14,994 nt of DNA from Candidatus Parcubacteria bacterium (lineage in GTDB: Bacteria; Patescibacteriota; Patescibacteriia; JAACEG01): contig JAGLJD010000011.1 of the NCBI GenBank assembly GCA_023142625.1, forward strand, positions 1-14,994, in the 5' to 3' direction. Each line of letters opens with the position of its first letter. Position 1 is the stretch's first letter. A program made the translations under genes and the position numbers. Positions 6,470 through 14,640 of the stretch are shown in pieces. The notes beneath the pieces are model-generated. The model did not search any database. It worked only from the letters and a program-made list of their open reading frames with translations, and was not told the DNA's origin.

Positions 6470-8398
6470 ATGTTATCCAAATTGCTAAAATTTATTGTTA
6501 TTATTGCTGTTTTATTCGCTGCTGTTTTTTTTGGAAAAGATTTTATTTTTAAAAAAGATTATAATACTTTTACGGTTAAAAAAAGCGATATTATAAGTTC
6601 AGTTTCTGCAAACGGATTTGTCGTTTCAAACTTAATCAGCGACCTCTATTTTGACGCAAGCGGAAAAATAAAAAAAATAAATTTTCAAACAGGAGATGAA
6701 ATTAAAATGAACGATGTTTTGGCTGAATTAGAAGCAGAACAAGAAAAAAAACATCTGTCCGAAGCAAAATTATTATTAGAGAGGGCTGATAATAATTTAA
6801 GAATAATAAATTCGTTAACAGAAAAAGAGGTTAAGGAATTCAGCATAAAATTAACAAATTTAGAGATAAAGATAGAGGAAGTCAAATTAAGCGCGCTAAT
6901 GGGATCAAGCGAAAGAAACATAAAAATAGAGGAATTAAAAATCCAAAACTTGCAAAATCTTTTAACTTCCAGCGATGCAGACCTTTTAAGCGCTAAACAA
7001 AAAATAGATGAAATTGCGGATAAAGGCGAGGAGGAAATTAAAAAAAATCAGCGATTATTAACAGAAACGGTTGAGGAAATTTTATTAATCAGTTCATCTA
7101 CTTTAATTGAAACCGACAATATTTTAGGGATTGACAATAAAGAAGCCAATGATCAATTTGAAGAATATTTAGGAGTTTTAAAAAGAGGCGTATTTAAAAA
7201 CGCTAAATTGGCTTATGAGCAAGCTAAAAATGATTATTCTGAAGTTAGCAATAATTTTAATTTATTAAATGAAAACAAAAATAGCGAATTTGATATTGAA
7301 AAATCAGCAGTTGAATTAGAAAAAGAAGCGAAAGAAAAGCTTAACATTACGCCAACAATAAAATCGGCAGAAGTGCTTTTGTTGTCTGCTGACAACCTTC
7401 TATTTAAAACTAGAATTTTATTAAACAATTCAAAAACATACGATCCTGTTTTAAGACCAAAGGATGATATTAAAAAAATATTCACAAAAAATGAATTAAA
7501 TGAATTAAAATTAATAATTGACAACAGAAAAAACGCAAACAGCGAAAAAATAGATTTATTAGAAAGCCAAAAGGAATTATTGGCGTCAACTGAAAAAAAT
7601 TTATTGTTAGCTCAAAAAAAATCCAGCGGCGAATATGATGAAATTGATTTTAATAATCAAGAAATAAACAGAAAATTAAAGGCGGCGCAAGAAAATTTAG
7701 TTAAAATAAAAAAGAATGATAATTTTTTAATTGAAACAGCGGAATTAAATCTTAATAAAAAACAAAAAAATCTCGCAACCATCAAAGAAAACAATGAAGT
7801 AAAAATTGACATGGCTGATCTTAAAAAACTATCAGATAAAACAAAGGATCTTTTATCTTTAGCGCAAGAAAATTTAAACAGAACAAAATTAAAAATTCCG
7901 AATAACTGCATAATAACAGATATTAAAACTAAAATCGGCAACGATATTTCTCCATCGCAAATTTTCGCAATCGCAATTTCCACCCAAGTTATTGCCGAAG
8001 CGAAGATTTTAGAATCTGATATAAATGAAATAAAAATCGGGCAAAAAACGATTTTTGATTTTGCTAATAATTTAAAATTTGAAGAAAAAAGCGCTGGCGA
8101 AATAATCGCCATTGACCAAAATAATAAAAAAATCACAGTCGCCTTAGATGAATATAGCAGCAATATAATTCAATTTAGAATGCCGGTCGGCTTAACTATT
8201 ATAATCGCTCAAAAAAATAATATTTTAACTGTTCCGCAAAATACAATTTTTAATAATGAAGAAAATAAAAAGATGGTAAAAATTTTAATCAACAAAAAAA
8301 TTCAAGACAGAAAAATAAAAACTGGAATTATTGGAAATAACAGCATGGTTGAAATCGTGTCTGGATTAGAAAAAGGAGATGAAGTTATAATTTTATAA
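6470..8398 (+). CDS. Long HlyD/MacA-type membrane fusion (adaptor) protein
   Basis: A 642-residue periplasmic-adaptor-like protein, anchored by one N-terminal membrane segment (about 5-22). The order is: first lipoyl/biotinyl half with ASGKIKKINFQTGDEI (63-78); a very long Lys/Glu/Leu-rich helical region of about 375 residues (about 92-470) likely forming coiled coils, interrupted near LIETDNILGIDNKEAND (212-228); the second lipoyl half with KIPNNCIITDIKTKIG (475-490); a beta-barrel domain (about 505-580) with the GQKTIFDF segment; and a membrane-proximal domain ending EIVSGLEKGDEVIIL. Typical MacA/HlyD proteins have 350-450 residues, so the hairpin is greatly expanded. Such adaptors pair with ABC (MacB-like) or RND transporters, but none is adjacent: upstream is a repeat and dut, and 19 bp downstream is tmk. 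Function in export or efflux is inferred from the family; the partner is unknown. Confidence 0.88.
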   Translation: MLSKLLKFIVIIAVLFAAVFFGKDFIFKKDYNTFTVKKSDIISSVSANGFVVSNLISDLYFDASGKIKKINFQTGDEIKMNDVLAELEAEQEKKHLSEAKLLLERADNNLRIINSLTEKEVKEFSIKLTNLEIKIEEVKLSALMGSSERNIKIEELKIQNLQNLLTSSDADLLSAKQKIDEIADKGEEEIKKNQRLLTETVEEILLISSSTLIETDNILGIDNKEANDQFEEYLGVLKRGVFKNAKLAYEQAKNDYSEVSNNFNLLNENKNSEFDIEKSAVELEKEAKEKLNITPTIKSAEVLLLSADNLLFKTRILLNNSKTYDPVLRPKDDIKKIFTKNELNELKLIIDNRKNANSEKIDLLESQKELLASTEKNLLLAQKKSSGEYDEIDFNNQEINRKLKAAQENLVKIKKNDNFLIETAELNLNKKQKNLATIKENNEVKIDMADLKKLSDKTKDLLSLAQENLNRTKLKIPNNCIITDIKTKIGNDISPSQIFAIAISTQVIAEAKILESDINEIKIGQKTIFDFANNLKFEEKSAGEIIAIDQNNKKITVALDEYSSNIIQFRMPVGLTIIIAQKNNILTVPQNTIFNNEENKKMVKILINKKIQDRKIKTGIIGNNSMVEIVSGLEKGDEVIIL

Positions 8399-8417
8399 TA
8401 TTTAATTTAATACAAAT

Positions 8418-9095
8418 ATGGCTGGAAAGTTTATTATTATAGACGGCATAGACGGATCGGGAAAAGCAACGCAGGTAAATATTATAATCAATCGGCTCAA
8501 ACAATTAGGGTATCAGGTTGAGATAGCAGATTTTCCCCAATACGGAACAAAGTCGGCTGGTTTAGTTGAAGAATATTTAAACGGCAAATACGGAGGTCCA
8601 AAGAAAGTTGGACCTTACATAGCTTCTATTTTTTATGCCGCAGACAGATATGATGCCAGTTTTAAAATTAAAAAATGGCTCAAAGAAGGGAAAGTCGTAA
8701 TCTCTAACCGCTATGTAGCCGCTAATATGGCGCATCAAGGAAGCAAAATTGCGGATAAAAACGAACAAAAAAAATATTTAAAATGGCTGTACGATCTTGA
8801 ATACAGCATATTTAAAATTCCGCACCCTGATCTAAATATCATTTTGCATGTTGACGCTGATATCGCACAAAAATTAGTTGACGAAAAGGAAGGCCGAGAT
8901 TATATAGATAAAAAAAAACGCGATATTCATGAGGATGATATTGGGCATTTAAAAAATGCTGAACAGGTATATTTAAAAATCGCCAGCGCTTTTCCTGATT
9001 TTATTTTAATTGAATGCGTAAAAAATAGACAGATGATGTCCCGCAAAAAAATAAACGAATTAATCTGGAAAAAAATTATTAAAATAATTAAATAA
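8418..9095 (+). CDS. tmk: Thymidylate kinase (dTMP kinase)
   Basis: Tmk phosphorylates dTMP to dTDP with ATP, completing the route begun by dcd, dut and thyX upstream. The 225-residue protein has the P-loop GIDGSGKATQ (10-19), where the usual Ser/Thr after Lys16 is Ala. It has DFPQYG (38-43), the ADRYDA motif (75-80) with the DR pair typical of the family, the SNRYVAANMAHQGSK segment (96-110) lining the nucleoside site, and a basic lid (about 155-172, EGRDYIDKKKRD). HVDAD (144-148) ends the strand before the lid. The length is slightly above the bacterial norm of about 205-215. It lies 19 bp after the HlyD-like gene and is followed by a strong hairpin terminator, so it is the last gene of the + strand block. 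Confidence 0.94.
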   Translation: MAGKFIIIDGIDGSGKATQVNIIINRLKQLGYQVEIADFPQYGTKSAGLVEEYLNGKYGGPKKVGPYIASIFYAADRYDASFKIKKWLKEGKVVISNRYVAANMAHQGSKIADKNEQKKYLKWLYDLEYSIFKIPHPDLNIILHVDADIAQKLVDEKEGRDYIDKKKRDIHEDDIGHLKNAEQVYLKIASAFPDFILIECVKNRQMMSRKKINELIWKKIIKIIK

Positions 9096-9105
9096 ATTTT
9101 GATAT

Positions 9106-9139
9106 AAAAAAATACCTGATATTAGTCAGGTATTTTTTT
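9106..9139. terminator. Bidirectional intrinsic terminator between tmk and the glycosyltransferase gene
   Basis: AAAAAAATACCTGA (9106-9119) pairs perfectly with TCAGGTATTTTTTT (9126-9139) around a 6-nt loop. The T run ends the + strand transcript from tmk, and the A run becomes a U run for the - strand transcript. The - strand gene's stop codon (9122-9124) lies in the loop, so its last codons form one arm of the stem. Confidence 0.9.
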
Positions 9140-10540
9140 ATATATGAAAAAATTGTAAAATTTTTCTTTTTCCATGAGGCGCTGGTCTTTTAATTCTTTT
9201 GTGGAAACTATAAAAATATTATCAGGCAGTTTATTAAAATTATGCATTACGCTGTTTTGATTAAACAACGGCCAGCCTGAAAAGTTATCGCCTGTATTGT
9301 CAAAATTAAAAAGTAATACGCTGTCATTGATATAAAACTTTGAGACTAAATACATAAATGGATCTGTTGCTACGATATTTTCTGTTTTTTTCGCAAGTTC
9401 GCGATAATTGGTGGCTGGAATATGTTTTGCCATATTAAATGACAATAGAACCCAAATAATAATAATTGAATAAAAAATTTTGGATTTAAACTTTGAAAAA
9501 TATATCAACAGTATTGTTATTAAAAATGGGACGCAAAAAAGAAAATATCTTGCTACAAACATATGCCTGTGCAATATTTTTGAAACAAGGATAGTTAAAA
9601 AAATTGGGATAAAAACAAGCATAAAATTAAACAGAAAAAACTTATCTGTTTTTTTATTGATAGATGCTGCTAATATTAATAATACGGAAAAAATTAAAAT
9701 GGCGATTTCATTGGAATTTAAAATAAAATTAAAATTAGCAATATTAGGAATGCCAAGAACTCCCTGATCGCTTCCAAATAAAAAAGTGAAAAACGCTCGC
9801 GGCAAAATATCAAACTCGACAGGAGGAATCCAGCCAAGATTTGGCTTAATCTGTTTTACAAAAAATGGCAGCCATAAAATAAAAGTTATAATTGGAATAG
9901 CAAAAAATTTCATGTAAAAACAAAATATTTCTTTTAATTTTAATTTTTGTTTTTGAAAATAAAATAAAAATAGCGCGGCGAAAAAAGAAATAAAAACAAA
10001 CAAAGAAAAATAATGGGTTAAAAAAGATAGTGAAGAAAAAATGCTAAAATAGAGCCAATCTCTGTTTTTAAAAAATTCTTTTTTCTTTATTAATCGCCAA
10101 AAGAAAAAAGCGGACAATAGCGTAAAAACCGCAAAAAGCATATACATTCTCGCTTCTTGCGCGAATTGCCGCAAAAACGGATTGATTGATGCTAAAAACA
10201 GCAGCGGGAACAGTATTTTTTTGTTTTTAATATTTTCTTTCGCGAAAAAATAAAAAACAGCAATCAGAAGCATGCTTAAAAAAACAGAGAAACTCCTTAA
10301 AACTATGTCGGAAAAACCGAATAACATTCCCCAGATTTTTAGCAAAACATAATAAAGCGGCGGATGAACATCCGCGACGATATTATAAAACATTTCACAC
10401 CATCCTAATTTAACTAAAATTCCAGTAAACGCTTCATCAAACCAAAATTCTCTTTGATAAAAACCTTGGTCAAAAACTATTAAAAAAAATGATGCAAATA
10501 AAGAGACAAGTAATATCCAATGTTTTTTAAAAAAATTCAT
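9122..10540 (-). CDS. GT-C family membrane glycosyltransferase (PMT/GT39-like)
   Basis: A multi-pass membrane protein of 472 residues. The N-terminus carries the GT-C signature: a first membrane segment (about 8-25), then FWFDEAFTG (32-40) with the Asp-Glu pair (35-36) expected in the first outside loop of GT-C enzymes, and DVHPPLYYVLLKIWG (57-71), characteristic of PMT_2/ArnT/GT39-type proteins. About ten further hydrophobic segments follow, then a soluble C-terminal tail (about 390-472). Such enzymes move sugars from polyprenyl-phosphate donors to protein, lipid or glycan on the outer face of the membrane; donor and acceptor cannot be told here. I chose ATG at 10540. A TTG four codons upstream (10552) is in frame, and neither start has a Shine-Dalgarno sequence. 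The gene is downstream of the GH57 gene on the same strand, separated by about 116 bp in which I see no convincing promoter. Confidence 0.85.
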   Translation of the reverse strand: MNFFKKHWILLVSLFASFFLIVFDQGFYQREFWFDEAFTGILVKLGWCEMFYNIVADVHPPLYYVLLKIWGMLFGFSDIVLRSFSVFLSMLLIAVFYFFAKENIKNKKILFPLLFLASINPFLRQFAQEARMYMLFAVFTLLSAFFFWRLIKKKEFFKNRDWLYFSIFSSLSFLTHYFSLFVFISFFAALFLFYFQKQKLKLKEIFCFYMKFFAIPIITFILWLPFFVKQIKPNLGWIPPVEFDILPRAFFTFLFGSDQGVLGIPNIANFNFILNSNEIAILIFSVLLILAASINKKTDKFFLFNFMLVFIPIFLTILVSKILHRHMFVARYFLFCVPFLITILLIYFSKFKSKIFYSIIIIWVLLSFNMAKHIPATNYRELAKKTENIVATDPFMYLVSKFYINDSVLLFNFDNTGDNFSGWPLFNQNSVMHNFNKLPDNIFIVSTKELKDQRLMEKEKFYNFFIYKKIPD

Positions 10541-10656
10541 AGTTGGAACCAAAAAAATAATAAGATAATAATAAAAAAGTTGAGGAACTTGTGCGACCGC
10601 ATAGTTTTGTCAACATTTATTCGCGGGAACTTTTCAGCGGCTTAGCTTATCCTATA

Positions 10657-12123
10657 TTAATCCAAAGGCAAGAAATGCTCTTTAGCGAATTTGGTGAATT
10701 TTTTCTGCTGTAAAAACGGCTTGGCAGACGGAATTCTGCGGGCGCTGTGCAGTTCATTGACAATATGCAGAACATCATAAACATCCGCGCCAGACCTTAA
10801 TTTAATGATAGCATCGCGCCATTTAATCGCTTTTTCATACTCTTGATTTTTTGCCGCCTTTCTCATTTCAGCGTCAAACTCTAAAATCATCTGATTATAC
10901 CATTCGGCATGAGTCCTATCTTTAAACGGCTTTTTTTGCCATTCTTCCTGAATTTTGTGGAATTCGCGAATATGCCCGGATCTCTGCCAGTCAAACGCGA
11001 TATCTAAAATATTGCGGTAATAATTTTCAGTTGCCTGTTTAGTCTTTTCGCTTGCTGACTTAATGCTAAAAATCGTTTCTCTCATATTAAATGATCCCTG
11101 CTCAATAATCTCTAAGCTCCACCAAAATTTAGACGCCCACCAAAACTGGCAAGAGTGCAGCGCTAAATCCAATTTTTTCCTCGCTCTTTTATAATCAGCG
11201 GAATTATGGTTTAACTTTTCCACCTCGCCAATCACAAAATAGGTAAATTTCCATTGCAGCCTGTGTATCGGGTTGTTTTTTTGATTCCATAATTTAAAAG
11301 GGTTGTTATTTTTTATATCCTCTTCGTTGGACGACCAGCTGGAATGAATCGGCTTAATCGCTTTCCCTGTCGGAAAATAGTCCGTGATCTGCGAAATTAA
11401 AATCTTTTTAAAAACAGGCGATGCAAAAATATCAAAAAGCAATTTGTCTAATCCCGGGCGGTGATGCCCGAATGTCTCGCCATCCATCGCTGTCAGCAAA
11501 TACCTGTTCTTGCCATTCTCTTTTTCAATTTCGTTTAACAGCGACCTGCCAGATCTCACAATGGCGTTAACTATTAAATTGCTGATCGTCTGATCTTTAA
11601 AAAAAATTTTAAATCCGTTTAATCCGCTGATTGTATAAATTTTGGAATAATCCGCCTGATTCTGTTTTCCGTTAAAAGACAATTCATCGGCAAGTATCCA
11701 CTTATATCCTAATCTACTCGCAATTTTTGCGATTTTAATATGATAAGCCATCTCTGGTGAAAAAAATCCTTGCGGATTATAAATTTTGCCAAAAAATTTT
11801 CTGTTTGTTTCTCTGTTTAATTTAATCTGCCTAATAATTGAACTTTCAGGCAACATTGGCAAGAAAGCGTGATATTTCGCGCTTTCTATAAATTCCACTT
11901 TGCCGTCCTCTGCCAATTTCCTTAAATTATCAATAACATCATCATATTTATTCTTATGCAAAAGCTCTGTTAATCCAGCATTAATATTAAGGCTTAATCG
12001 CGCGTCTGGATTTTTTTGCATACCTAAAATAATAGGACGGTAGCTCTCATTGACTATCCGTTCTAAAATGTCCGCCAACTGATTCGGCGGCTGATAAAAA
12101 TGTAAAAAATTAGCCCAAAACAT
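10657..12123 (-). CDS. GH57-family glycoside hydrolase with C-terminal UVR-like motif
   Basis: GH57 enzymes are retaining alpha-glucan-active hydrolases or transferases with a (beta/alpha)7 barrel. The 488-residue protein begins with WANFLHFYQPPNQ (3-15), the HxxQP-type conserved region 1. GFFSPEMAY (119-127) corresponds to the region with the catalytic nucleophile, here Glu124. MDGETFGHH (213-221) corresponds to the acid/base region, here Asp214. A Trp-rich helical part, SCQFWWASKFWW (324-335), fits the GH57 C-terminal helical domain. Residues 414-443 (LEFDAEMRKAAKNQEYEKAI and following WRDAIIKLR) look like a UVR motif, the helical hairpin by which UvrB binds UvrC and which also occurs in ClpC and McsA. 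There is no signal peptide, so it probably acts in the cytoplasm on storage or intracellular glucan. A consensus promoter and the second palindromic repeat lie upstream. Substrate is unknown. Confidence 0.88.
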   Translation of the reverse strand: MFWANFLHFYQPPNQLADILERIVNESYRPIILGMQKNPDARLSLNINAGLTELLHKNKYDDVIDNLRKLAEDGKVEFIESAKYHAFLPMLPESSIIRQIKLNRETNRKFFGKIYNPQGFFSPEMAYHIKIAKIASRLGYKWILADELSFNGKQNQADYSKIYTISGLNGFKIFFKDQTISNLIVNAIVRSGRSLLNEIEKENGKNRYLLTAMDGETFGHHRPGLDKLLFDIFASPVFKKILISQITDYFPTGKAIKPIHSSWSSNEEDIKNNNPFKLWNQKNNPIHRLQWKFTYFVIGEVEKLNHNSADYKRARKKLDLALHSCQFWWASKFWWSLEIIEQGSFNMRETIFSIKSASEKTKQATENYYRNILDIAFDWQRSGHIREFHKIQEEWQKKPFKDRTHAEWYNQMILEFDAEMRKAAKNQEYEKAIKWRDAIIKLRSGADVYDVLHIVNELHSARRIPSAKPFLQQKKFTKFAKEHFLPLD

Positions 12124-12152
12124 AATAAAAAATCAAAATGCAAAAAATCCAC

Positions 12153-12293
12153 TGTCTTTGCGAGGAGCTGAACGAGCTAAGCGAGTGAGGCGCGACGAAG
12201 CAATCTCATTACTGAACGAACAAATCTATGATTATGACTTCATCTGTCTATTAACGAGATTGCTTCGTCGGCTATCGCCTCCTCGCAAAGACA
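12153..12293. repeat. Palindromic MITE-like repeat, copy 2 (141 bp)
   Basis: The outer arms TGTCTTTGCGAGGAG (12153-12167) and CTCCTCGCAAAGACA (12279-12293) are perfect 15-bp inverted repeats. The inner arms CGACGAAGCAATCTC (12193-12207) and GAGATTGCTTCGTCG (12256-12270) are also perfect. The left half closely matches the reverse complement of the right half of copy 1, including the GAACGAGC...GCGAGTGAGG stretch. This copy is shorter because the loop-side and right-arm parts are reduced. It lies between recQ and the GH57 gene and appears to be transcribed as most of the GH57 leader. Confidence 0.85.
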
Positions 12294-12308
12294 TTAGTAG
12301 ATACTTTT

Positions 12309-12336
12309 ATTATAATTGTTTATTCTGCGCTGTCAA
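12309..12336 (-). promoter_or_regulatory. Consensus sigma70-type promoter driving the GH57 gene
   Basis: On the - strand, TTGACA (12336-12331) and TATAAT (12314-12309) are both perfect consensus hexamers with a 16-bp spacer. The promoter begins only a few bases after the recQ stop codon (12344-12346). The predicted start near 12302 gives a leader of about 180 nt to the GH57 ATG at 12123, almost all of it repeat copy 2. This is the best match to a housekeeping promoter in the window. Confidence 0.75.
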
Positions 12337-12343
12337 AGTATAT

Positions 12344-14554
12344 CTATTTTAAAAACAACTTTACAAGGCGAATTTCGTCGTAAGAATATTTTTCTTTAAA
12401 AAAATCAAAAACTGGTTTTAACTTTTCATCGCCGCATTTTTCAAAAGCCGCTTTTATTTTTTCAAATCTTTCGGAAGGCGGCTTTAAATATAAAATATCA
12501 ATATCTTCGCCCAGTAAAATCAGCTTTTCAATATGTACTATAATAGTCCCTTCTTTAAATTTATGCTTAGCGGCAATCTCTGATATTGGCAATTTTTTTA
12601 GAATCATCTCTTTTGTTTGGGCATATCTTTCAGAAAGTTCTGAATTGTATTTTCCTCCTGTGACACGGCTTTTTTGCCAGCGGTTCGGTATTTTAATTGT
12701 CGGTACTTTAATTGGCTGAATATTATTTTCTTTTATATGCTCGCTAATAACAGACAAAAATGCTTTTGAAAAGTCTTTTAATTTTTTGCTTCCAACGCCT
12801 TCAATTCTTGAAAAACTGTCTTCGTCTATTGGAAAATAGCGCGCCATTTCCTGTAAGGCCGCATCGCTGAAAATCATAAATGGCGGAACGCTGTTTTTGT
12901 CCGCAATCTGTTTTCTTAATATTCTTAATTTTTCAAACAGGCTAATATCGTATCGCTCCTTTTGTTTCAAAGCGCTTCTGTCTTCGCTTGCAAAATCCGC
13001 TCGCGCATCTGGCAGCTCTAATAATTCTTTCTGTTTTAAAAAATTAAACCCTTTTTTTGTAATTGAAAGAGTTGGATATTCCCCTGCGCTCACTCGCAAT
13101 AAATTAAAAGCGACAAGCGATTTAATGACGCGTTTAATTTCGTCCTTTGTAAAATCTTTAACAATTCCGAAAACCGAAAGTGTATTATGCTTATTATTGA
13201 TAATTTTTTGAGCGTTTTTTCCTAATAAAACATCGGCAATATAATTTTTCCCAAATCCTCTTGCGCCATTATATGCGCCACCAACAGAACTAACGCGGAT
13301 AACGCATGAAAGAACTTTTTGCGCGATCTCTGTCGCGTTAAACAACTTCCTCGAAGTTAAGCAGGTGTCGCATGCCCCGCATCCATTTGTATTCCCGCTT
13401 TTTGCGGAAGAATATTCCTCTCCAAAATATCTTAAAATATATTTTCTTCGGCACTCCGCTGTTTCGCAATATTGGATTATTTGATATAATTTTTTCCTGC
13501 GTTTTTCCTGCTCAACAGCATCCTGTATTTGATTAATAAAATACTCGTGCTTTCTCGCGTCTCCGTAAGAATAAAACAGGACGCATTCGCTCGGAAGTCC
13601 GTCTCGCCCGGCTCGTCCGATTTCCTGGTAATATCCTTCAATTGTTTTTGGAAATGAGTAGTGGACAATTAAGCGGACATCGGGCTTATCAATTCCCATT
13701 CCAAAAGCGATTGTGGCGACTATAATTTGCGCTTCATCTTTAATAAACAGTTCTTGATTATGTTTCCGCGTTTTGCTGTTAAGCCCAGCGTGATATGGCA
13801 AGGCGGCAAAGCCCTCTTCTCTCAATCTTGCCGCAATCTCTTCTGTCTCTTTTCTGGAAAAGCAATAAATGATTGACGGCTCGTTTTTGTATTTTTCAAC
13901 TAACGAAAGCAGTTTTTCAAAAGTGTTCTGTTTTTCAACTACGCGCATCGTCAAATTTTTCCTATCAAAGCTGGATATAAATATTTTTGGGCTGCCTAAT
14001 GATAACTGATTTACAATATCCTTTTGCACTTTCGGGGTAGCGGTTGCCGTGAGCGCGATAATTGGAACTTTTGAAAACTGCTTTTTTAAAAGTTTAAGCG
14101 CGCGGTAATCTGGGCGAAAATCATGCCCCCATTCGGAAATGCAGTGCGCTTCGTCAATTGCGATTAATTTTACGCTAACCGATTGTAAAAATTCCTGAAA
14201 ACTGTCCAGTGCCAGCCGCTCTGGCGCGACATAAAGAATTTTGATTTTGCCGTCAGCGGCTTTTTTTTGAATTTGCAAAATTTCCGTTGGCGTGAGCGAT
14301 GAATTGATAAATTCAGCTGAAATTCCGTTTGTTTTTAAGGCGTCCACTTGATCTTTCATTAGTGCGATAAGCGGCGAGACAACAAGCGTTATCCCGCTAA
14401 ATTTTAAGGCTGGCAGCTGGAAGCAAAGCGACTTCCCGCCGCCAGTTGGCATCAGCGCGAATGTGTCATTGCCTTGCAGAACATTATTGATAATCTCTTC
14501 CTGTAGCGGTCTAAAGCTGTCATATCCAAAATAAGTTTTCAAAATCTCTTTCAT
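12344..14554 (-). CDS. recQ: RecQ-family ATP-dependent DNA helicase
   Basis: RecQ unwinds DNA 3' to 5' in recombination and replication-fork repair. The 736-residue protein has the complete order: FRPLQ (14-18); Walker A MPTGGGKS (35-42); DEAHCISEWGHDFRP (134-148), including the RecQ aromatic-rich loop; LTATAT (168-173); and helicase C domain with AFGMGIDKPDVR (283-294) and QEIGRAGRDG (310-319). The zinc site is formed by Cys368, 392, 395 and 398. An RQC winged helix follows (about 400-510), then an HRDC domain (about 537-607, with SRIEGVGSKKLKDF). A C-terminal helix-turn-helix of the HTH_40 type is at about 637-735 (ILKKLPISEIAAKHKFKEGT). Bacterial RecQ is usually near 600 residues; the extra length is this last domain. 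The start ATG at 14554 lacks a Shine-Dalgarno sequence. It is the only gene here ending in TAG. Confidence 0.95.
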   Translation of the reverse strand: MKEILKTYFGYDSFRPLQEEIINNVLQGNDTFALMPTGGGKSLCFQLPALKFSGITLVVSPLIALMKDQVDALKTNGISAEFINSSLTPTEILQIQKKAADGKIKILYVAPERLALDSFQEFLQSVSVKLIAIDEAHCISEWGHDFRPDYRALKLLKKQFSKVPIIALTATATPKVQKDIVNQLSLGSPKIFISSFDRKNLTMRVVEKQNTFEKLLSLVEKYKNEPSIIYCFSRKETEEIAARLREEGFAALPYHAGLNSKTRKHNQELFIKDEAQIIVATIAFGMGIDKPDVRLIVHYSFPKTIEGYYQEIGRAGRDGLPSECVLFYSYGDARKHEYFINQIQDAVEQEKRRKKLYQIIQYCETAECRRKYILRYFGEEYSSAKSGNTNGCGACDTCLTSRKLFNATEIAQKVLSCVIRVSSVGGAYNGARGFGKNYIADVLLGKNAQKIINNKHNTLSVFGIVKDFTKDEIKRVIKSLVAFNLLRVSAGEYPTLSITKKGFNFLKQKELLELPDARADFASEDRSALKQKERYDISLFEKLRILRKQIADKNSVPPFMIFSDAALQEMARYFPIDEDSFSRIEGVGSKKLKDFSKAFLSVISEHIKENNIQPIKVPTIKIPNRWQKSRVTGGKYNSELSERYAQTKEMILKKLPISEIAAKHKFKEGTIIVHIEKLILLGEDIDILYLKPPSERFEKIKAAFEKCGDEKLKPVFDFFKEKYSYDEIRLVKLFLK

Positions 14555-14640
14555 ATAAATTTACGCGCATTTATTAGGATTATCGCATAGTTAATCCCTA
14601 TATAATTTTTAATCTGTTAAATTATTACTCAACAGGTCTG

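Noticed and set aside
10568..10580. Short hairpin AAGTT-CCTC-AACTT followed by T residues on the - strand, as a terminator after GH57
   Set aside because: A 5-bp AT-rich stem with a small loop is too weak to call, and the next gene continues on the same strand.
10608..10613. TTGACA on the - strand as a -35 for the glycosyltransferase gene
   Set aside because: No acceptable -10 lies 15-19 bp downstream (the positions read AAGTTC), so no promoter is supported there.
12158..12352. Forward open frame of 64 codons over repeat copy 2
   Set aside because: It lies within the palindromic repeat and the opposite-strand GH57 promoter, has no start signals, and translates repeat arms.
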